Assembly: GCA_009692115.1 (NCBI GenBank)
Contig: SHZU01000004.1
Span: 219,200-283,199, forward strand
Length of the DNA: 64,000 nt
Origin: Gemmatimonadota bacterium
GTDB taxonomy: Bacteria; Gemmatimonadota; Gemmatimonadetes; Gemmatimonadales; GWC2-71-9
Reading direction: 5' to 3'
The position numbers and the translations under genes are program-made. The stretch's first letter is position 1, and the number at the start of each line of letters is the position of its first letter. Positions 43,901 to 51,936 of this stretch are shown here, piece by piece. The notes beneath the pieces are model-generated. The model saw nothing but the letters and a program-made list of their open reading frames with translations. It was not told the DNA's origin and searched no databases.

Positions 43901-44563
43901 TTAGGGGTTGCTCCGGACGCCGGTGGCCGAGAGGACCTGCCGCTCGGAGGCGTCGAGATGGCCTGCCAACAGGGCCCGGCACTCGTCGTGGCGGCCCTGG
44001 GTCAAGAATCGATATACCGCCCGATGCTCGTCGACCAGCCCGGCCAGCGACATCGAGTGGCCGTCGAGGTAAACCAGCCCGAGCCGCAGCTCGTCAAGGC
44101 ACCCGGCAAAGGCCTGCTCGACTCGGGGACTCCGGTGGAGCCGGACGATGGCTCGATGAAAACCGAGATCGGCGTCGATAACTTGAGCCCCACCGGCGCC
44201 CGTCACGCCGACCAACCGCTCGAGGGCGGCGCCGACCTCGTGGTAGGTTTCGGGCGGTGCGCCCCGGGTGGCGTCGATCGCCCCGAGTTCGAGGAGCCGC
44301 CGGACCCGATAGAGGTCGATGACGCCGGCCCGGCTGAGGGAGGCCACGACCGCCGTTCGATGGGGGGCCAACCGCACCAAGCCTCGCTCCGCCAGTCGCT
44401 TGATCGCGTCCCGGAGAGTGTTGCGGGACACCCCGAGGCTCGCCGCGAGTTCGACTTCCGGAAGCGGCGTGCCGGCGGCGAGTGTGCCGCGGGCGATCCG
44501 ATCGGCCAGCTTCGTGGCGACGAGATCGGCGCGGCCGGTAGCGATGCTGATAGGTGGTTCCAT
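43901..44563 (-). CDS. GntR-family (FadR/FCD) transcriptional regulator
   Basis: 220 residues. N-terminal winged helix: ADLVATKLADRIARGTLAAGTPLPEVELAASLGVSRNTLRDAIKRLAERGLVRLAPHRTAVV. C-terminal FCD all-helical ligand domain with metal-site residues in DLYRVRRLLELGAIDAT, DLGFHRAIVRLHRSPRVE and LVDEHRAVYRFLTQGRHDECRALLAGHLDASER. Divergent from the HpaB-like operon across 118 bp that contain two inverted TGTTCAAC-type half-sites, so it probably represses that operon and itself; the effector may be a pathway carboxylate. Confidence 0.92.
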   Translation of the reverse strand: MEPPISIATGRADLVATKLADRIARGTLAAGTPLPEVELAASLGVSRNTLRDAIKRLAERGLVRLAPHRTAVVASLSRAGVIDLYRVRRLLELGAIDATRGAPPETYHEVGAALERLVGVTGAGGAQVIDADLGFHRAIVRLHRSPRVEQAFAGCLDELRLGLVYLDGHSMSLAGLVDEHRAVYRFLTQGRHDECRALLAGHLDASERQVLSATGVRSNP

Positions 44564-44583
44564 GAGGCCGGAAGTTATTGAGC

Positions 44584-44671
44584 TTGGTTGAACATCGCAA
44601 TATCACTTTACTCCTTATCTAACAGACACTTGCGGTGGCAGTTGCGGGCTGATAATCTGGTTGTTCAACAA
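44584..44671. promoter_or_regulatory. Inverted GntR-type half-sites
   Basis: GTTGAACA at 44587-44594 recurs inverted as TGTTCAAC at 44662-44669, the latter inside TTGTTCAACAA, an 11-bp dyad next to the monooxygenase RBS. FCD regulators usually bind short TTGT-n-ACAA-like dyads. The pair brackets the divergent promoter region. Binding is inferred. Confidence 0.45.
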
Positions 44672-44681
44672 AGGATTCGCG

Positions 44682-46160
44682 ATGAAGACCCCCCCCGCAA
44701 CCGGGGCCCGGCGTGGGGCCCAACTCCTGGCTCGGCTCAAGGAGCGCCCCCCGGCACTCTGGCATCGCGGCGAGCGGATCGAGGATCCTACCACCGCGCC
44801 CGGCATCGGGGCGGGCGTCCATACCTTGGCCCGGCTCTACGACCTCCAGTGGACCAATCCGGACGACACCCTCTTCGACTCTCCCGATATCGGCGCCAAG
44901 GTGGGGCGGTCGTTTCAGGTTCCGAAGACGCTGGCCGAGTTGAAGGCCGTGTCCCGCTCGATGGGCCAGTGGGCGCAACACAGTCTCGGGATGATGGGAC
45001 GGCTCCCGGACTACATCAACCGGTCGATTACCGGCTATGCGGCCGGCGCCGCGTTTCTCGGCGAGACCGACCCCCGGTTCGGCGCCAACGCCCGGGCCTA
45101 CCACGCCTACGTCCGCGATCACGATCTCTGTCTAACCCACACGCTGAGCAGTCCGCAGGCCAACCGATCCGTCCATGCGGCCCAGCAGGCCGATCCGTTC
45201 CTGGCCGCCAAGGTCAAGGATGAAACCGACGCCGGCATCGTGATCCGCGGTTGCCGGATGCTGGCGACCCTGCCGGTGTCGGACGAGATCATGGTCTTTC
45301 CTTCGACGTTTCTTCGGAACATCGAGGAGGACCAGCGCTACGCCTACGCCCTCTGTCTTCCGACCGATGCGCCCGGGCTCAAGTTCCAATGCCGGGAAAC
45401 CGCCGATTACGGCCGCTCGCACTACGATCATCCGTTGGCGTCACGGTTCGAGGAGATGGACGCGGTGGTGTTCTTCGACGATGTCTTCGTCCCGTGGGAG
45501 CGGGTCTTCCTGTACCGCGATGTGCCCCGGTGCAACGCGGCGTACGCCGAGACCGGCGCCTTGGCCAACATGGCCCACCAAGTGCTGGTCAAGAACATTG
45601 CCAAGACGGAGTACCTGCTCGGGCTGGCCTCGCTGATCGTCGACTCGATTGCCATCGATTCCTTCCAGCATGTCCAGGAAAAGCTGGCCGAAATCTGGAT
45701 CAATTTGGAAACGATGCGGGCATTCTTGGTGGCCGCGGAGACCGGCGCCGCCATCGACAAGTACGGGGTGATGCGACCGGCGTGGGCCCCGCTCGATGCG
45801 GCCCGGAATCTCTATCCGCGGCTCTATCCGCGGATGATCGAGATCATCCAGCAACTGGCGGCCTCCGGCCTCGTGGCGATGCCCACCGAAGCCGACGTCA
45901 ACGGACCGCTGGCCCCGGAGATCGCCCGGTACTTCCAGGCCGCCCGGCTCGACGCCCTGGAACGAATTCCGCTGTTTCGCTTGGCGTGGGATACGGCGAT
46001 CTCGGCATTTGCCAACCGCCAAGTGCTCTATGAGCGCTATTTCTTCGGCGATCCAGTGCGAATGGCCGGGGTCTTGGTCGCCAACCACGACCGGACCGAG
46101 TACATGGACCGGATCCGGTCATTTCTCAAACGGGCCGCCGTCGACGGAGCCGTCGAGTGA
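44682..46160 (+). CDS. 4-hydroxyphenylacetate 3-hydroxylase (HpaB) family monooxygenase
   Basis: 492 residues from ATG 44682 (AAAGGA 7 bp upstream). HpaB/PvcC family, FADH2-dependent: GARRGAQLLARLKERPPALWHRGERIED, THTLSSPQANRS, DAGIVIRGCRMLATLPVSDEIMVFPS, HPLASRFEEMDAVVFFDDVFVPWERVF and MPTEADVNGPLAPEIARYFQA match the acyl-CoA-dehydrogenase-like fold. A flavin reductase gene two positions downstream fits the two-component system. Substrate is probably a phenol or related aromatic; paa and box genes lie about 8 kb away. Divergent GntR regulator. Confidence 0.9.
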   Translation: MKTPPATGARRGAQLLARLKERPPALWHRGERIEDPTTAPGIGAGVHTLARLYDLQWTNPDDTLFDSPDIGAKVGRSFQVPKTLAELKAVSRSMGQWAQHSLGMMGRLPDYINRSITGYAAGAAFLGETDPRFGANARAYHAYVRDHDLCLTHTLSSPQANRSVHAAQQADPFLAAKVKDETDAGIVIRGCRMLATLPVSDEIMVFPSTFLRNIEEDQRYAYALCLPTDAPGLKFQCRETADYGRSHYDHPLASRFEEMDAVVFFDDVFVPWERVFLYRDVPRCNAAYAETGALANMAHQVLVKNIAKTEYLLGLASLIVDSIAIDSFQHVQEKLAEIWINLETMRAFLVAAETGAAIDKYGVMRPAWAPLDAARNLYPRLYPRMIEIIQQLAASGLVAMPTEADVNGPLAPEIARYFQAARLDALERIPLFRLAWDTAISAFANRQVLYERYFFGDPVRMAGVLVANHDRTEYMDRIRSFLKRAAVDGAVE

Positions 46161-47134
46161 AGGTTGCCCTTCTGGGCACGCTGGCCTGTGAACAACGCGA
46201 GCGGTTGGCGGGTCTGGTGACCATGCCGTTCGAACTCGTGCCACTGCCGGACGGTGCGCCGATGGCCGAGGTCGCGGCCACGTTGGGGACGACACCAGCC
46301 ATGGTCACGCTCAAATACCAGCGCGGCATGCCGCCGGCCCCGGCCCTCGGCCTCCTGCATGTCGGGGGCGCGGGCTATGACGATATCGATCTCGACTACC
46401 TTCCGCCGGGTGCGGTAGTGTGCAACGCGTTCGGTCACGATGTTCCGATTGCCGAATACGTGATCCTCGCGATGCTCCAATGGTGCTCGCGATTCATCGA
46501 GGCGGAGCGGAGTCTTCGGGTCGAGGGGCATTGGCGCCTCGGGGGCCGGACCGGAGCGCCGCTGCAGCAGGAGTTGGCCGGCAAGACCGTGGGTATTCTC
46601 GGGCTCGGGCAGATCGGCCGGGCGTTGATCCCGCGGGCCCTGGCCATGGGCACCGAGGTGATCGTCTCGACGCGGACGCCGGGACCGCTGGAGCCCGGGG
46701 TGGCCTGGATCGGCGGACCGGACCGGCTCGACGAACTGCTGGCGCGGGCCGATTTTGTCGTGGTGACCTGTGCCTTGACCCCGGACACGTTGGGCTTGCT
46801 CGACCGGCGACGGCTGGCCACGATGAAGCGGACCGGCGTCGTGATCAATGTGTCCAGGGGACCAATCATCGAGGAGGCGGCGCTGTATGAAGCTCTACTC
46901 AGCGGTTCAATCGGCGGCGCCGTCATCGACGCCTGGTACCAGTACCCGACCCGAGACGATCTGACCGTGCCGCCCTCCCGGTTTCGATTTCAGGATTTGC
47001 CGAACGTCTTGATGACGCCCCACTCTTCGGCCTGGACTACCGGCATGATCGAGCGGCGGTGGGCCACGATCGCCGCCAATCTCGACCGGTTTGCCAGGGG
47101 CGAGCCGCTGGTCAACGTGGTGTACCGGGCATGA
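46157..47134 (+). CDS. D-isomer specific 2-hydroxyacid dehydrogenase
   Basis: 325 residues from a GTG at 46157, overlapping the monooxygenase stop by 4 bp. NAD-binding fold GKTVGILGLGQIGRALIPRALAMGTEVIVST, then DFVVVTCALTPDTLGLL, the Arg-containing MKRTGVVINVSRGPIIEEAALYEAL and the catalytic His in LMTPHSSAWT. It sits between a two-component monooxygenase and its reductase, so the operon probably oxidises or reduces a 2-hydroxy/2-keto acid derived from an aromatic. Confidence 0.9.
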   Translation: MKVALLGTLACEQRERLAGLVTMPFELVPLPDGAPMAEVAATLGTTPAMVTLKYQRGMPPAPALGLLHVGGAGYDDIDLDYLPPGAVVCNAFGHDVPIAEYVILAMLQWCSRFIEAERSLRVEGHWRLGGRTGAPLQQELAGKTVGILGLGQIGRALIPRALAMGTEVIVSTRTPGPLEPGVAWIGGPDRLDELLARADFVVVTCALTPDTLGLLDRRRLATMKRTGVVINVSRGPIIEEAALYEALLSGSIGGAVIDAWYQYPTRDDLTVPPSRFRFQDLPNVLMTPHSSAWTTGMIERRWATIAANLDRFARGEPLVNVVYRA

Positions 47135-47667
47135 ACGCGGCCGATTTTCGCCAAGCCATGAGCCAATATCCGACCGGTGTGTCCGTGGTCGCGATGGCGG
47201 ACCCCGACGGCGTCGAGGCCATGACCGTGGGGTCGTTCACGTCCTTGTCGCTCGATCCGCCATTGGTGGTGATCTGCGTGGGGCGGCAGGCCCGGATGGC
47301 GCCACGGTTGGTTCCGGAGGCGGCGCTCTCGATCAACGTGCTCCGGGAGGATCAGGGCGCGCTGTCAACCTACTTTGCGGGGTCGTGGAAGGACCCCGCT
47401 CCGCCGCCGCACCGATTCGTGCCGTGGAACGAGGTCCCGCGGCTCGAAGGCGTCATCGTGACCTTGGCGGCGCGGGTCACGGCGCTGGCCGATGGCGGCG
47501 ACCATCTGGTCGTGATCGCCGAAGTCGGTGGGGCCCATCTTGGAGTGGCGCCGCGGAACCCCCTGCTTTTTTTCGACCGGCGCTATCAACGACTCGACAC
47601 CGGCCCGGGGGAGGCTGCCCCTGACCTGGATCCGGCCGAGGCCGCCAGGTTGTTCCACGAACCGTAG
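47131..47667 (+). CDS. Flavin reductase family protein (HpaC-like)
   Basis: 178 residues, ATG 47131 overlapping the previous stop (ATGA). FMN/FAD-binding split barrel: FRQAMSQYPTGVSVVAMADPDGVEAMTVGSFTSLSLDPPLVVICVGRQARM, LSINVLREDQ, HLVVIAEVGGAHLG, PLLFFDRRYQRL. Supplies FADH2 to the HpaB-like oxygenase in the same operon using NAD(P)H. Last gene of the operon; convergent with the ACT-domain gene. Confidence 0.92.
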   Translation: MNAADFRQAMSQYPTGVSVVAMADPDGVEAMTVGSFTSLSLDPPLVVICVGRQARMAPRLVPEAALSINVLREDQGALSTYFAGSWKDPAPPPHRFVPWNEVPRLEGVIVTLAARVTALADGGDHLVVIAEVGGAHLGVAPRNPLLFFDRRYQRLDTGPGEAAPDLDPAEAARLFHEP

Positions 47668-47679
47668 TAGTGACGGGGC

Positions 47680-48327
47680 TCAAAGTCCCCGGAGGGCGGC
47701 AAAGGCCGCGCTGACTTGGCTGTCGTCGAGCACGAGGGTGAACTCGGTGTAGGTCGAGACCACGTCGATCACGTTGATATTTTCCCACGCGAGCTGCTTC
47801 AAGATCCGATAGTAGGCGCCCGGCGTCTTGACGACGGCCGGCGGAAGCCGGAGCACCATGGCGGAGAGATTTCGAAGGGTGGCAATCCGGGCCTCCCCGG
47901 CAAAGGACTCCTCCACCACCCGTTCCAATCCCGCGCTCACGATCAGCATTGCCTGCGAGATGCCCTGGGTGTAGGTGACGAACGCCTCCGGGGCGTTGGC
48001 CAGGCGGCCAAGCAGCCGCCGGTGCTTGGCGCGAAGCGTCGGGCTGTTTCGAAACGTGAACTCCATCAGGTTGGATCGGATCGTCAGCTCACCGAGCTCG
48101 GGCCCGGCCCGGGCCCGGCCCCCCGTCCGCTTGCCGATTCTGGTCCCCAGGCGGCGGAGCGCCATCATGATGGCTGCGACACTCGCCTTCCGGAGGAGCC
48201 GGCGCTCGATCCGGGGGCGTAGCCGCCTGGCCAACGCCGAATGATTGATGATGCCGTCGATCAGAGCCGCCTCCAGAAATGGGGTCCGGCGGATCTCGTC
48301 CTCCACGATATCGCTGATTCGGTCCAT
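47680..48327 (-). CDS. HTH-like / ACT-domain protein, divergent from lysW
   Basis: 215 residues. N-terminal half (FLEAALIDGIINHSALARRLRPRIERRLLRKASVAAIMMALRRLGTRI) looks like a winged-helix or other DNA-binding module. The C-terminal half has an ACT-like pattern, PGAYYRILKQLAWENINVIDVVSTYTEFTLVLDDSQVSAAFAALRGL, with the Gly-rich turn and NV.D..ST..E.t.v.dd core typical of amino-acid-binding ACT domains. It starts 114 bp from lysW on the opposite strand, so a role as amino-acid-responsive regulator of the carrier operon is plausible. I recognise no named family. Confidence 0.65.
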   Translation of the reverse strand: MDRISDIVEDEIRRTPFLEAALIDGIINHSALARRLRPRIERRLLRKASVAAIMMALRRLGTRIGKRTGGRARAGPELGELTIRSNLMEFTFRNSPTLRAKHRRLLGRLANAPEAFVTYTQGISQAMLIVSAGLERVVEESFAGEARIATLRNLSAMVLRLPPAVVKTPGAYYRILKQLAWENINVIDVVSTYTEFTLVLDDSQVSAAFAALRGL

Positions 48328-48410
48328 TCGTAGAATTTAACACTTTGTTCCTTCTTGCCACAAATTTCTTCTCAAAGTTGGTTGGGCAGCCACGAAGAGT
48401 GCAGACTTGT

Positions 48411-48433
48411 CTCCACTCAGAATCCCCGTGGAG
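48411..48433 (+). promoter_or_regulatory. Hairpin sequestering the lysW Shine-Dalgarno
   Basis: CTCCAC (48411-48416) pairs with GTGGAG (48428-48433). The 3' arm contains the GGAG that lies 8 bp before the lysW ATG, so folding would hide the ribosome-binding site. A 6-bp stem is modest; functional significance is inferred. Confidence 0.4.
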
Positions 48434-48441
48434 TGGCAACG

Positions 48442-48609
48442 ATGTCGGTACCCTGTCCAGTGTGTGACGCGTCCCTGACCCTGGCCCCTGACGCCGTGGT
48501 GTCGGAACTGTTGCGGTGCCGTGAATGCGGATCGGAACTCGAAGTGGCGAGCCTCGATCCTCCCGCGGTCCGGGAAGCCCCGGCCGAGGCAGAGGACTGG
48601 GGCCAATAG
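48442..48609 (+). CDS. lysW: LysW-type amino-group carrier protein with C-terminal Gln
   Basis: 55 residues: zinc-ribbon cysteines C5, C8, C26 and C29 (VPCPVC, LRCRECG), then the acidic [10 protein letters not shown] and the tail AEAEDWGQ. In characterised LysW/ArgW the C-terminus is EDWGE, and the gamma-carboxyl of that terminal Glu forms an isopeptide bond with the alpha-amino group of aminoadipate or glutamate during lysine, ornithine or arginine synthesis. Here the last codon is CAA, giving Gln55, which cannot be ligated by the known mechanism unless deamidated. ATG 48442 has GGAG 8 bp upstream and the next gene follows after 2 bp. A class II amidotransferase in the operon may supply the deamidation. 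Confidence 0.92.
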   Translation: MSVPCPVCDASLTLAPDAVVSELLRCRECGSELEVASLDPPAVREAPAEAEDWGQ

Positions 48610-48611
48610 CG

Positions 48612-49454
48612 ATGCGGGTCGGCTTTCTGCATTCCCTGATTCGTCTCGAAGAGAAGATGCTGCTGGAGGAGTTCGCCCGCCGGGGCGCCGAGGTCGTGCT
48701 GCTCGACGACCGGGTCCTCACCTTCACGCTGGGGCAAACGCCGGTCGACGTCGATGTCGTGATGGAGCGTTCGATCAATCACTCCCGGGCGCTCCATGCC
48801 CTCCGGTTGTTCGAGAGCCAGGGCCTCGTCTGCGTCAACTCGTCGGCCGTGGCCACGACCTGCGGCGACAAGCTGCTGACCTCCGTGGCGCTGCAAGAGC
48901 ATCAGGTGCCCCAGCCGGAAGTCCGGGTGGCCTTCACGCCGGAGTCGGCGTTGGCCGCCATCGAGGAGATGGGCTACCCGGTGGTGCTCAAGCCGGCGGT
49001 CGGGTCGTGGGGCCGGCTGCTCGCCAAGGTCAATGACCGGGATGCCGCCGAGGCGCTGCTCGAACACAAGACCGTCCTCGGCAGCTATCACCACTCGATC
49101 TTCTACATCCAACGCTTCGTCGCCAAGCCGGGCCGGGACATTCGGGCCTTCGTGATCGGGGACCAGTGCGTGGCCGCCATCTATCGGACCTCGCCCCATT
49201 GGATAACCAACACGGCCCGGGGAGGGCAGGCCACGGTGTGCCCCGTCACCGACGAGTTGGCCCGGATTGCGGTGGCCGGGGCCCGGGCGGTCGGCGGCGG
49301 GATCGTGGCGCTCGATCTGTTCGAGACCGACGACGGCCTTTTGGTCAACGAGATCAACTACACGATGGAATTCAAGAACAGTGTGGCGCCGACCGGCGTC
49401 AACATCCCGGCGTTGATCGTCGATTACGTCCTCCAACGCGGGGCCGGCGCGTGA
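48612..49454 (+). CDS. lysX: LysX/ArgX-type LysW ligase (ATP-grasp)
   Basis: 280 residues. ATP-grasp fold: [68 protein letters not shown] (ATP loop), [21 protein letters not shown], and [28 protein letters not shown]. It joins LysW to the alpha-amino group of aminoadipate (LysX) or glutamate (ArgX). The TMEFKNSV signature resembles the Thermus LysX type more than archaeal ArgX, which favours aminoadipate, but no homocitrate-pathway genes are in the window. Stop overlaps the lysY start. Confidence 0.9.
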   Translation: MRVGFLHSLIRLEEKMLLEEFARRGAEVVLLDDRVLTFTLGQTPVDVDVVMERSINHSRALHALRLFESQGLVCVNSSAVATTCGDKLLTSVALQEHQVPQPEVRVAFTPESALAAIEEMGYPVVLKPAVGSWGRLLAKVNDRDAAEALLEHKTVLGSYHHSIFYIQRFVAKPGRDIRAFVIGDQCVAAIYRTSPHWITNTARGGQATVCPVTDELARIAVAGARAVGGGIVALDLFETDDGLLVNEINYTMEFKNSVAPTGVNIPALIVDYVLQRGAGA

Positions 49455-50488
49455 TGCCCGTCCGGGTGGCGGTGGTGGGTGGCTCGGGGTACGTCGGGGG
49501 CGAGTTGGTCCGGCTGCTGGTCCGCCATCCGTCTGTTGAGGTCACCCAAGTGACGTCCGAACGCTATGCGGGCCGTCCGATTACCGACCGGCATCCGAAT
49601 CTTCGCAATGTTTCCCGTCTGGATTTCCGATCGGTCGATACCCTCGAGGCGGCCGATCTGCTTTTTCTCTGCTTGCCGCACGGCCGGGCCATGGAGACGA
49701 TCGAACGGTACGCGGGCCTGGCCCCCAAGCTGATCGATTTGAGCGCGGACTTCCGGCTCCGCGACGCCTCGGCGTATCCGGTATGGTATGGCCTGGCCCA
49801 CGCGCGGCCCGACCTCTTGTCGCGGTTCGTCTATGGCATTCCGGAATTGCACCGGGAAGCGATCCGCCACGCTACCTGGGTTTCCAGCGCCGGCTGCAAT
49901 GCCACCGCCACGATCCTCGGTCTCCATCCGTTGTTTGCCGCCGGGCTGGTCGACCGGAATGCCACGGTCGTCGAGGCCAAAGTGGGGTCCAGCGAAGGCG
50001 GGGCCGAATTCTCCGAGGCGACCCATCATCCCGAGCGGAGCGGCTGCGTCCGGTCGTATCGGCCCACCGGGCACCGGCACGCCGCCGAGATGATCCAGGA
50101 GCTCGGCGCCGGCCAGATCCATTTCTCGGCCACGGCCGTCGAGATGGTCCGGGGTGTCCTCGCGACCTGCCACGTCTTCCTCAACCAACCGCTGGACGAG
50201 CGGGAGATCTGGCGAGTGTACCGCCAGGCCTATGGCGACGAACCGTTCGTTCGGATCGTGAAGGCTCGCGACGGTGTCCATCGATATCCGGAGCCGAAGC
50301 TCTTGTCCGGCACCAACTATTGCGACATCGGGTTCGAGCGCGATCGCCATAGCAACCGGCTCGTGGTGATGAGCGCGATCGACAATCTGATGAAGGGCGC
50401 CGCCGGCCAGGCCGTGCAGGCGTTCAACCTGATGCATGGCTTTCCGGAAACCGCCGGCCTCGACTTCCCAGGCCTCCACCCGATCTGA
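49454..50488 (+). CDS. lysY: LysY/ArgC-type LysW-gamma-acyl-phosphate reductase
   Basis: 344 residues. N-terminal Rossmann motif VRVAVVGGSGYVGGELVRLLVRHP, LFLCLPHG, LIDLSADFRLRD, catalytic cysteine in SSAGCNATATILGL, EAKVGSSEGGAEFSEATHHPERSG, PTGHRHAAEM and C-terminal IDNLMKGAAGQAVQAFNLM. Reduces the acyl phosphate made by LysZ to the semialdehyde, with NADPH, on the LysW-bound substrate. ATG 49454 overlaps the lysX stop (TGATG); an in-frame GTG at 49451 is also possible. Confidence 0.92.
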   Translation: MPVRVAVVGGSGYVGGELVRLLVRHPSVEVTQVTSERYAGRPITDRHPNLRNVSRLDFRSVDTLEAADLLFLCLPHGRAMETIERYAGLAPKLIDLSADFRLRDASAYPVWYGLAHARPDLLSRFVYGIPELHREAIRHATWVSSAGCNATATILGLHPLFAAGLVDRNATVVEAKVGSSEGGAEFSEATHHPERSGCVRSYRPTGHRHAAEMIQELGAGQIHFSATAVEMVRGVLATCHVFLNQPLDEREIWRVYRQAYGDEPFVRIVKARDGVHRYPEPKLLSGTNYCDIGFERDRHSNRLVVMSAIDNLMKGAAGQAVQAFNLMHGFPETAGLDFPGLHPI

Positions 50489-50491
50489 CCA

Positions 50492-51130
50492 ATGTGCCGT
50501 CTCCTGGCCGTTCGTGATGTCGAGGCATTCCCCGTGCCGGATCAACTCCGGGCGTTGGCGGCTATTGCCCGAGAGAGTAAGGAATTTCAGGGCGACGGGT
50601 GGGGTTGCAGCTGGTGGGACGGGGAGGCGTGGAAGGCGTATCGGTCGATTACGCCGATTTGGGAGGACCGGCTCGATCAATTCGGCCCGACCCGGGTGCT
50701 GGTGGCACATGCCCGGAGCGCGTTCCGCAACGAGGGCATTGCGGTCGAGAATAACATGCCGTTCGTCGACGGTGACGTGGCGTTTGCCTTCAACGGCGAA
50801 CTCCGCGGAGTGCGCTTCACCGCCCCCGGACGGATCGGAGCGGAGAAACTGTTCAACGTCATCCGCCGTTTCGGGGGCGACGCCGATACGGCGGCCCTGG
50901 AACGCGCGGTCCGGGTCGTGACCCGGCGCACCGGATACATCCGGGCCATGAATTTCGTCGTGGCCAACCGCGACACGATCCGGATCGGGTCGCGGTTCAG
51001 CGAAGATCCCGACTACTTCACGATGTACCAGAAAGAAGCCGGGACGCGGCGGACGGTGTGTTCCGCGCCGTTTGCCGCCGAGTCGGGTTGGACACCGATC
51101 GCCAACGGCGACCTGTTGGAGTGGTCATGA
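50492..51130 (+). CDS. Class II glutamine amidotransferase inside the LysW operon
   Basis: 212 residues, starting MCRLLAVRD: after Met removal Cys2 becomes the N-terminal nucleophile of Ntn-type glutaminases. Further active-site elements of the YafJ/class II family are present: GDGWGCSWW (34-41), AHARSAF (72-78, Arg binding the substrate carboxylate) and FNGEL (100-104, Asn-Gly oxyanion hole). There is no synthetase domain and none adjacent. The start is 3 bp after lysY and the stop overlaps the lysZ ATG (ATGA), so it is a genuine operon member. Because lysW here ends in Gln, a role as LysW-Gln deamidase or transamidase is proposed; a stand-alone glutaminase is the alternative. Confidence 0.88.
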   Translation: MCRLLAVRDVEAFPVPDQLRALAAIARESKEFQGDGWGCSWWDGEAWKAYRSITPIWEDRLDQFGPTRVLVAHARSAFRNEGIAVENNMPFVDGDVAFAFNGELRGVRFTAPGRIGAEKLFNVIRRFGGDADTAALERAVRVVTRRTGYIRAMNFVVANRDTIRIGSRFSEDPDYFTMYQKEAGTRRTVCSAPFAAESGWTPIANGDLLEWS

Positions 51131-51936
51131 CCGGGTTGACTGAGGTGCTATTGGTCAAAATCGGGGGCGGTGCCGACCTCAACCTCCCGGGTATCGCCGC
51201 CGACCTGGCCGCCGTGCCCGGGCCGGTGGTGGTGGTCCACGGCGCCAACGCCCTCCGCGACCGGTTGGCCGATGCGCTCGGCCGCACCAAACGGGTCATC
51301 ACCTCGGTGTCGGGGTACGACAGCGTCTATTCCGACGATGATACCATCGACCTCTTGATGATGGCCTATGCGGGGCTCGCCAACAAACGGATCGTGGAGC
51401 ACCTCCAGCGGCAGGGCCGGAACGCGATCGGCCTGACCGGGATGGACGGCCGCCTGGTCGTGGCAACGCGCAACAAGGGCGTCCGGGTCCGGGAGGGTTC
51501 CAAGACGTTGTTGGTGCGCGACCGATCCGGCAAACCGACCAGCGTCAACGGCCCCCTGCTCCGACAGTTGCTCGCGGATGGCTACACCCCCGTCATCACA
51601 GTGCCGTTGATCGACGAGACCGGCGCCGCGGTCAACGCCGAAAACGATGACGTCGTGGTGGCCCTCCAGGGCGTCGTCCGAGCCGCCCGGATCCTGCAGC
51701 TGATTGAGGCGCCGGGTTTGCTCGCGGACCGCGACGACCCCGGATCGGTGTTGACCCGGGTCTCGCCGGCGGAACTCGAGCGGTTAGAGGCGGCGGCCAC
51801 CGGTCGCTTCAAGCGGAAGTTGTACGCGTTGAAGAAACTCTTCATCGAGGGCGCGCCCGTCGTGATGATCGCCGATGGCCGGACTCCGCATCCAGTGGTC
51901 GACGCCTTGGCCGGCCAGGGGACGCGGATTGGCTGA
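51127..51936 (+). CDS. lysZ: LysZ/ArgB-type LysW-aminoacyl kinase
   Basis: 269 residues of the amino-acid-kinase family: VLLVKIGGGADLN (phosphate-binding Lys and Gly loop), VVVVHGANALRD, AIGLTGMDGRLVVA, GKPTSVNGPLLRQLLADGYTPVITVPLIDETGAAVNAENDDVVVALQ. It phosphorylates the free side-chain carboxyl of the LysW-bound aminoadipate or glutamate. The S-V-SGYDSVYSDDDTIDLLMMAYAG region is typical of LysZ rather than classical ArgB. Overlaps the GATase upstream by 4 bp and the aminotransferase downstream. Confidence 0.9.
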   Translation: MTGLTEVLLVKIGGGADLNLPGIAADLAAVPGPVVVVHGANALRDRLADALGRTKRVITSVSGYDSVYSDDDTIDLLMMAYAGLANKRIVEHLQRQGRNAIGLTGMDGRLVVATRNKGVRVREGSKTLLVRDRSGKPTSVNGPLLRQLLADGYTPVITVPLIDETGAAVNAENDDVVVALQGVVRAARILQLIEAPGLLADRDDPGSVLTRVSPAELERLEAAATGRFKRKLYALKKLFIEGAPVVMIADGRTPHPVVDALAGQGTRIG

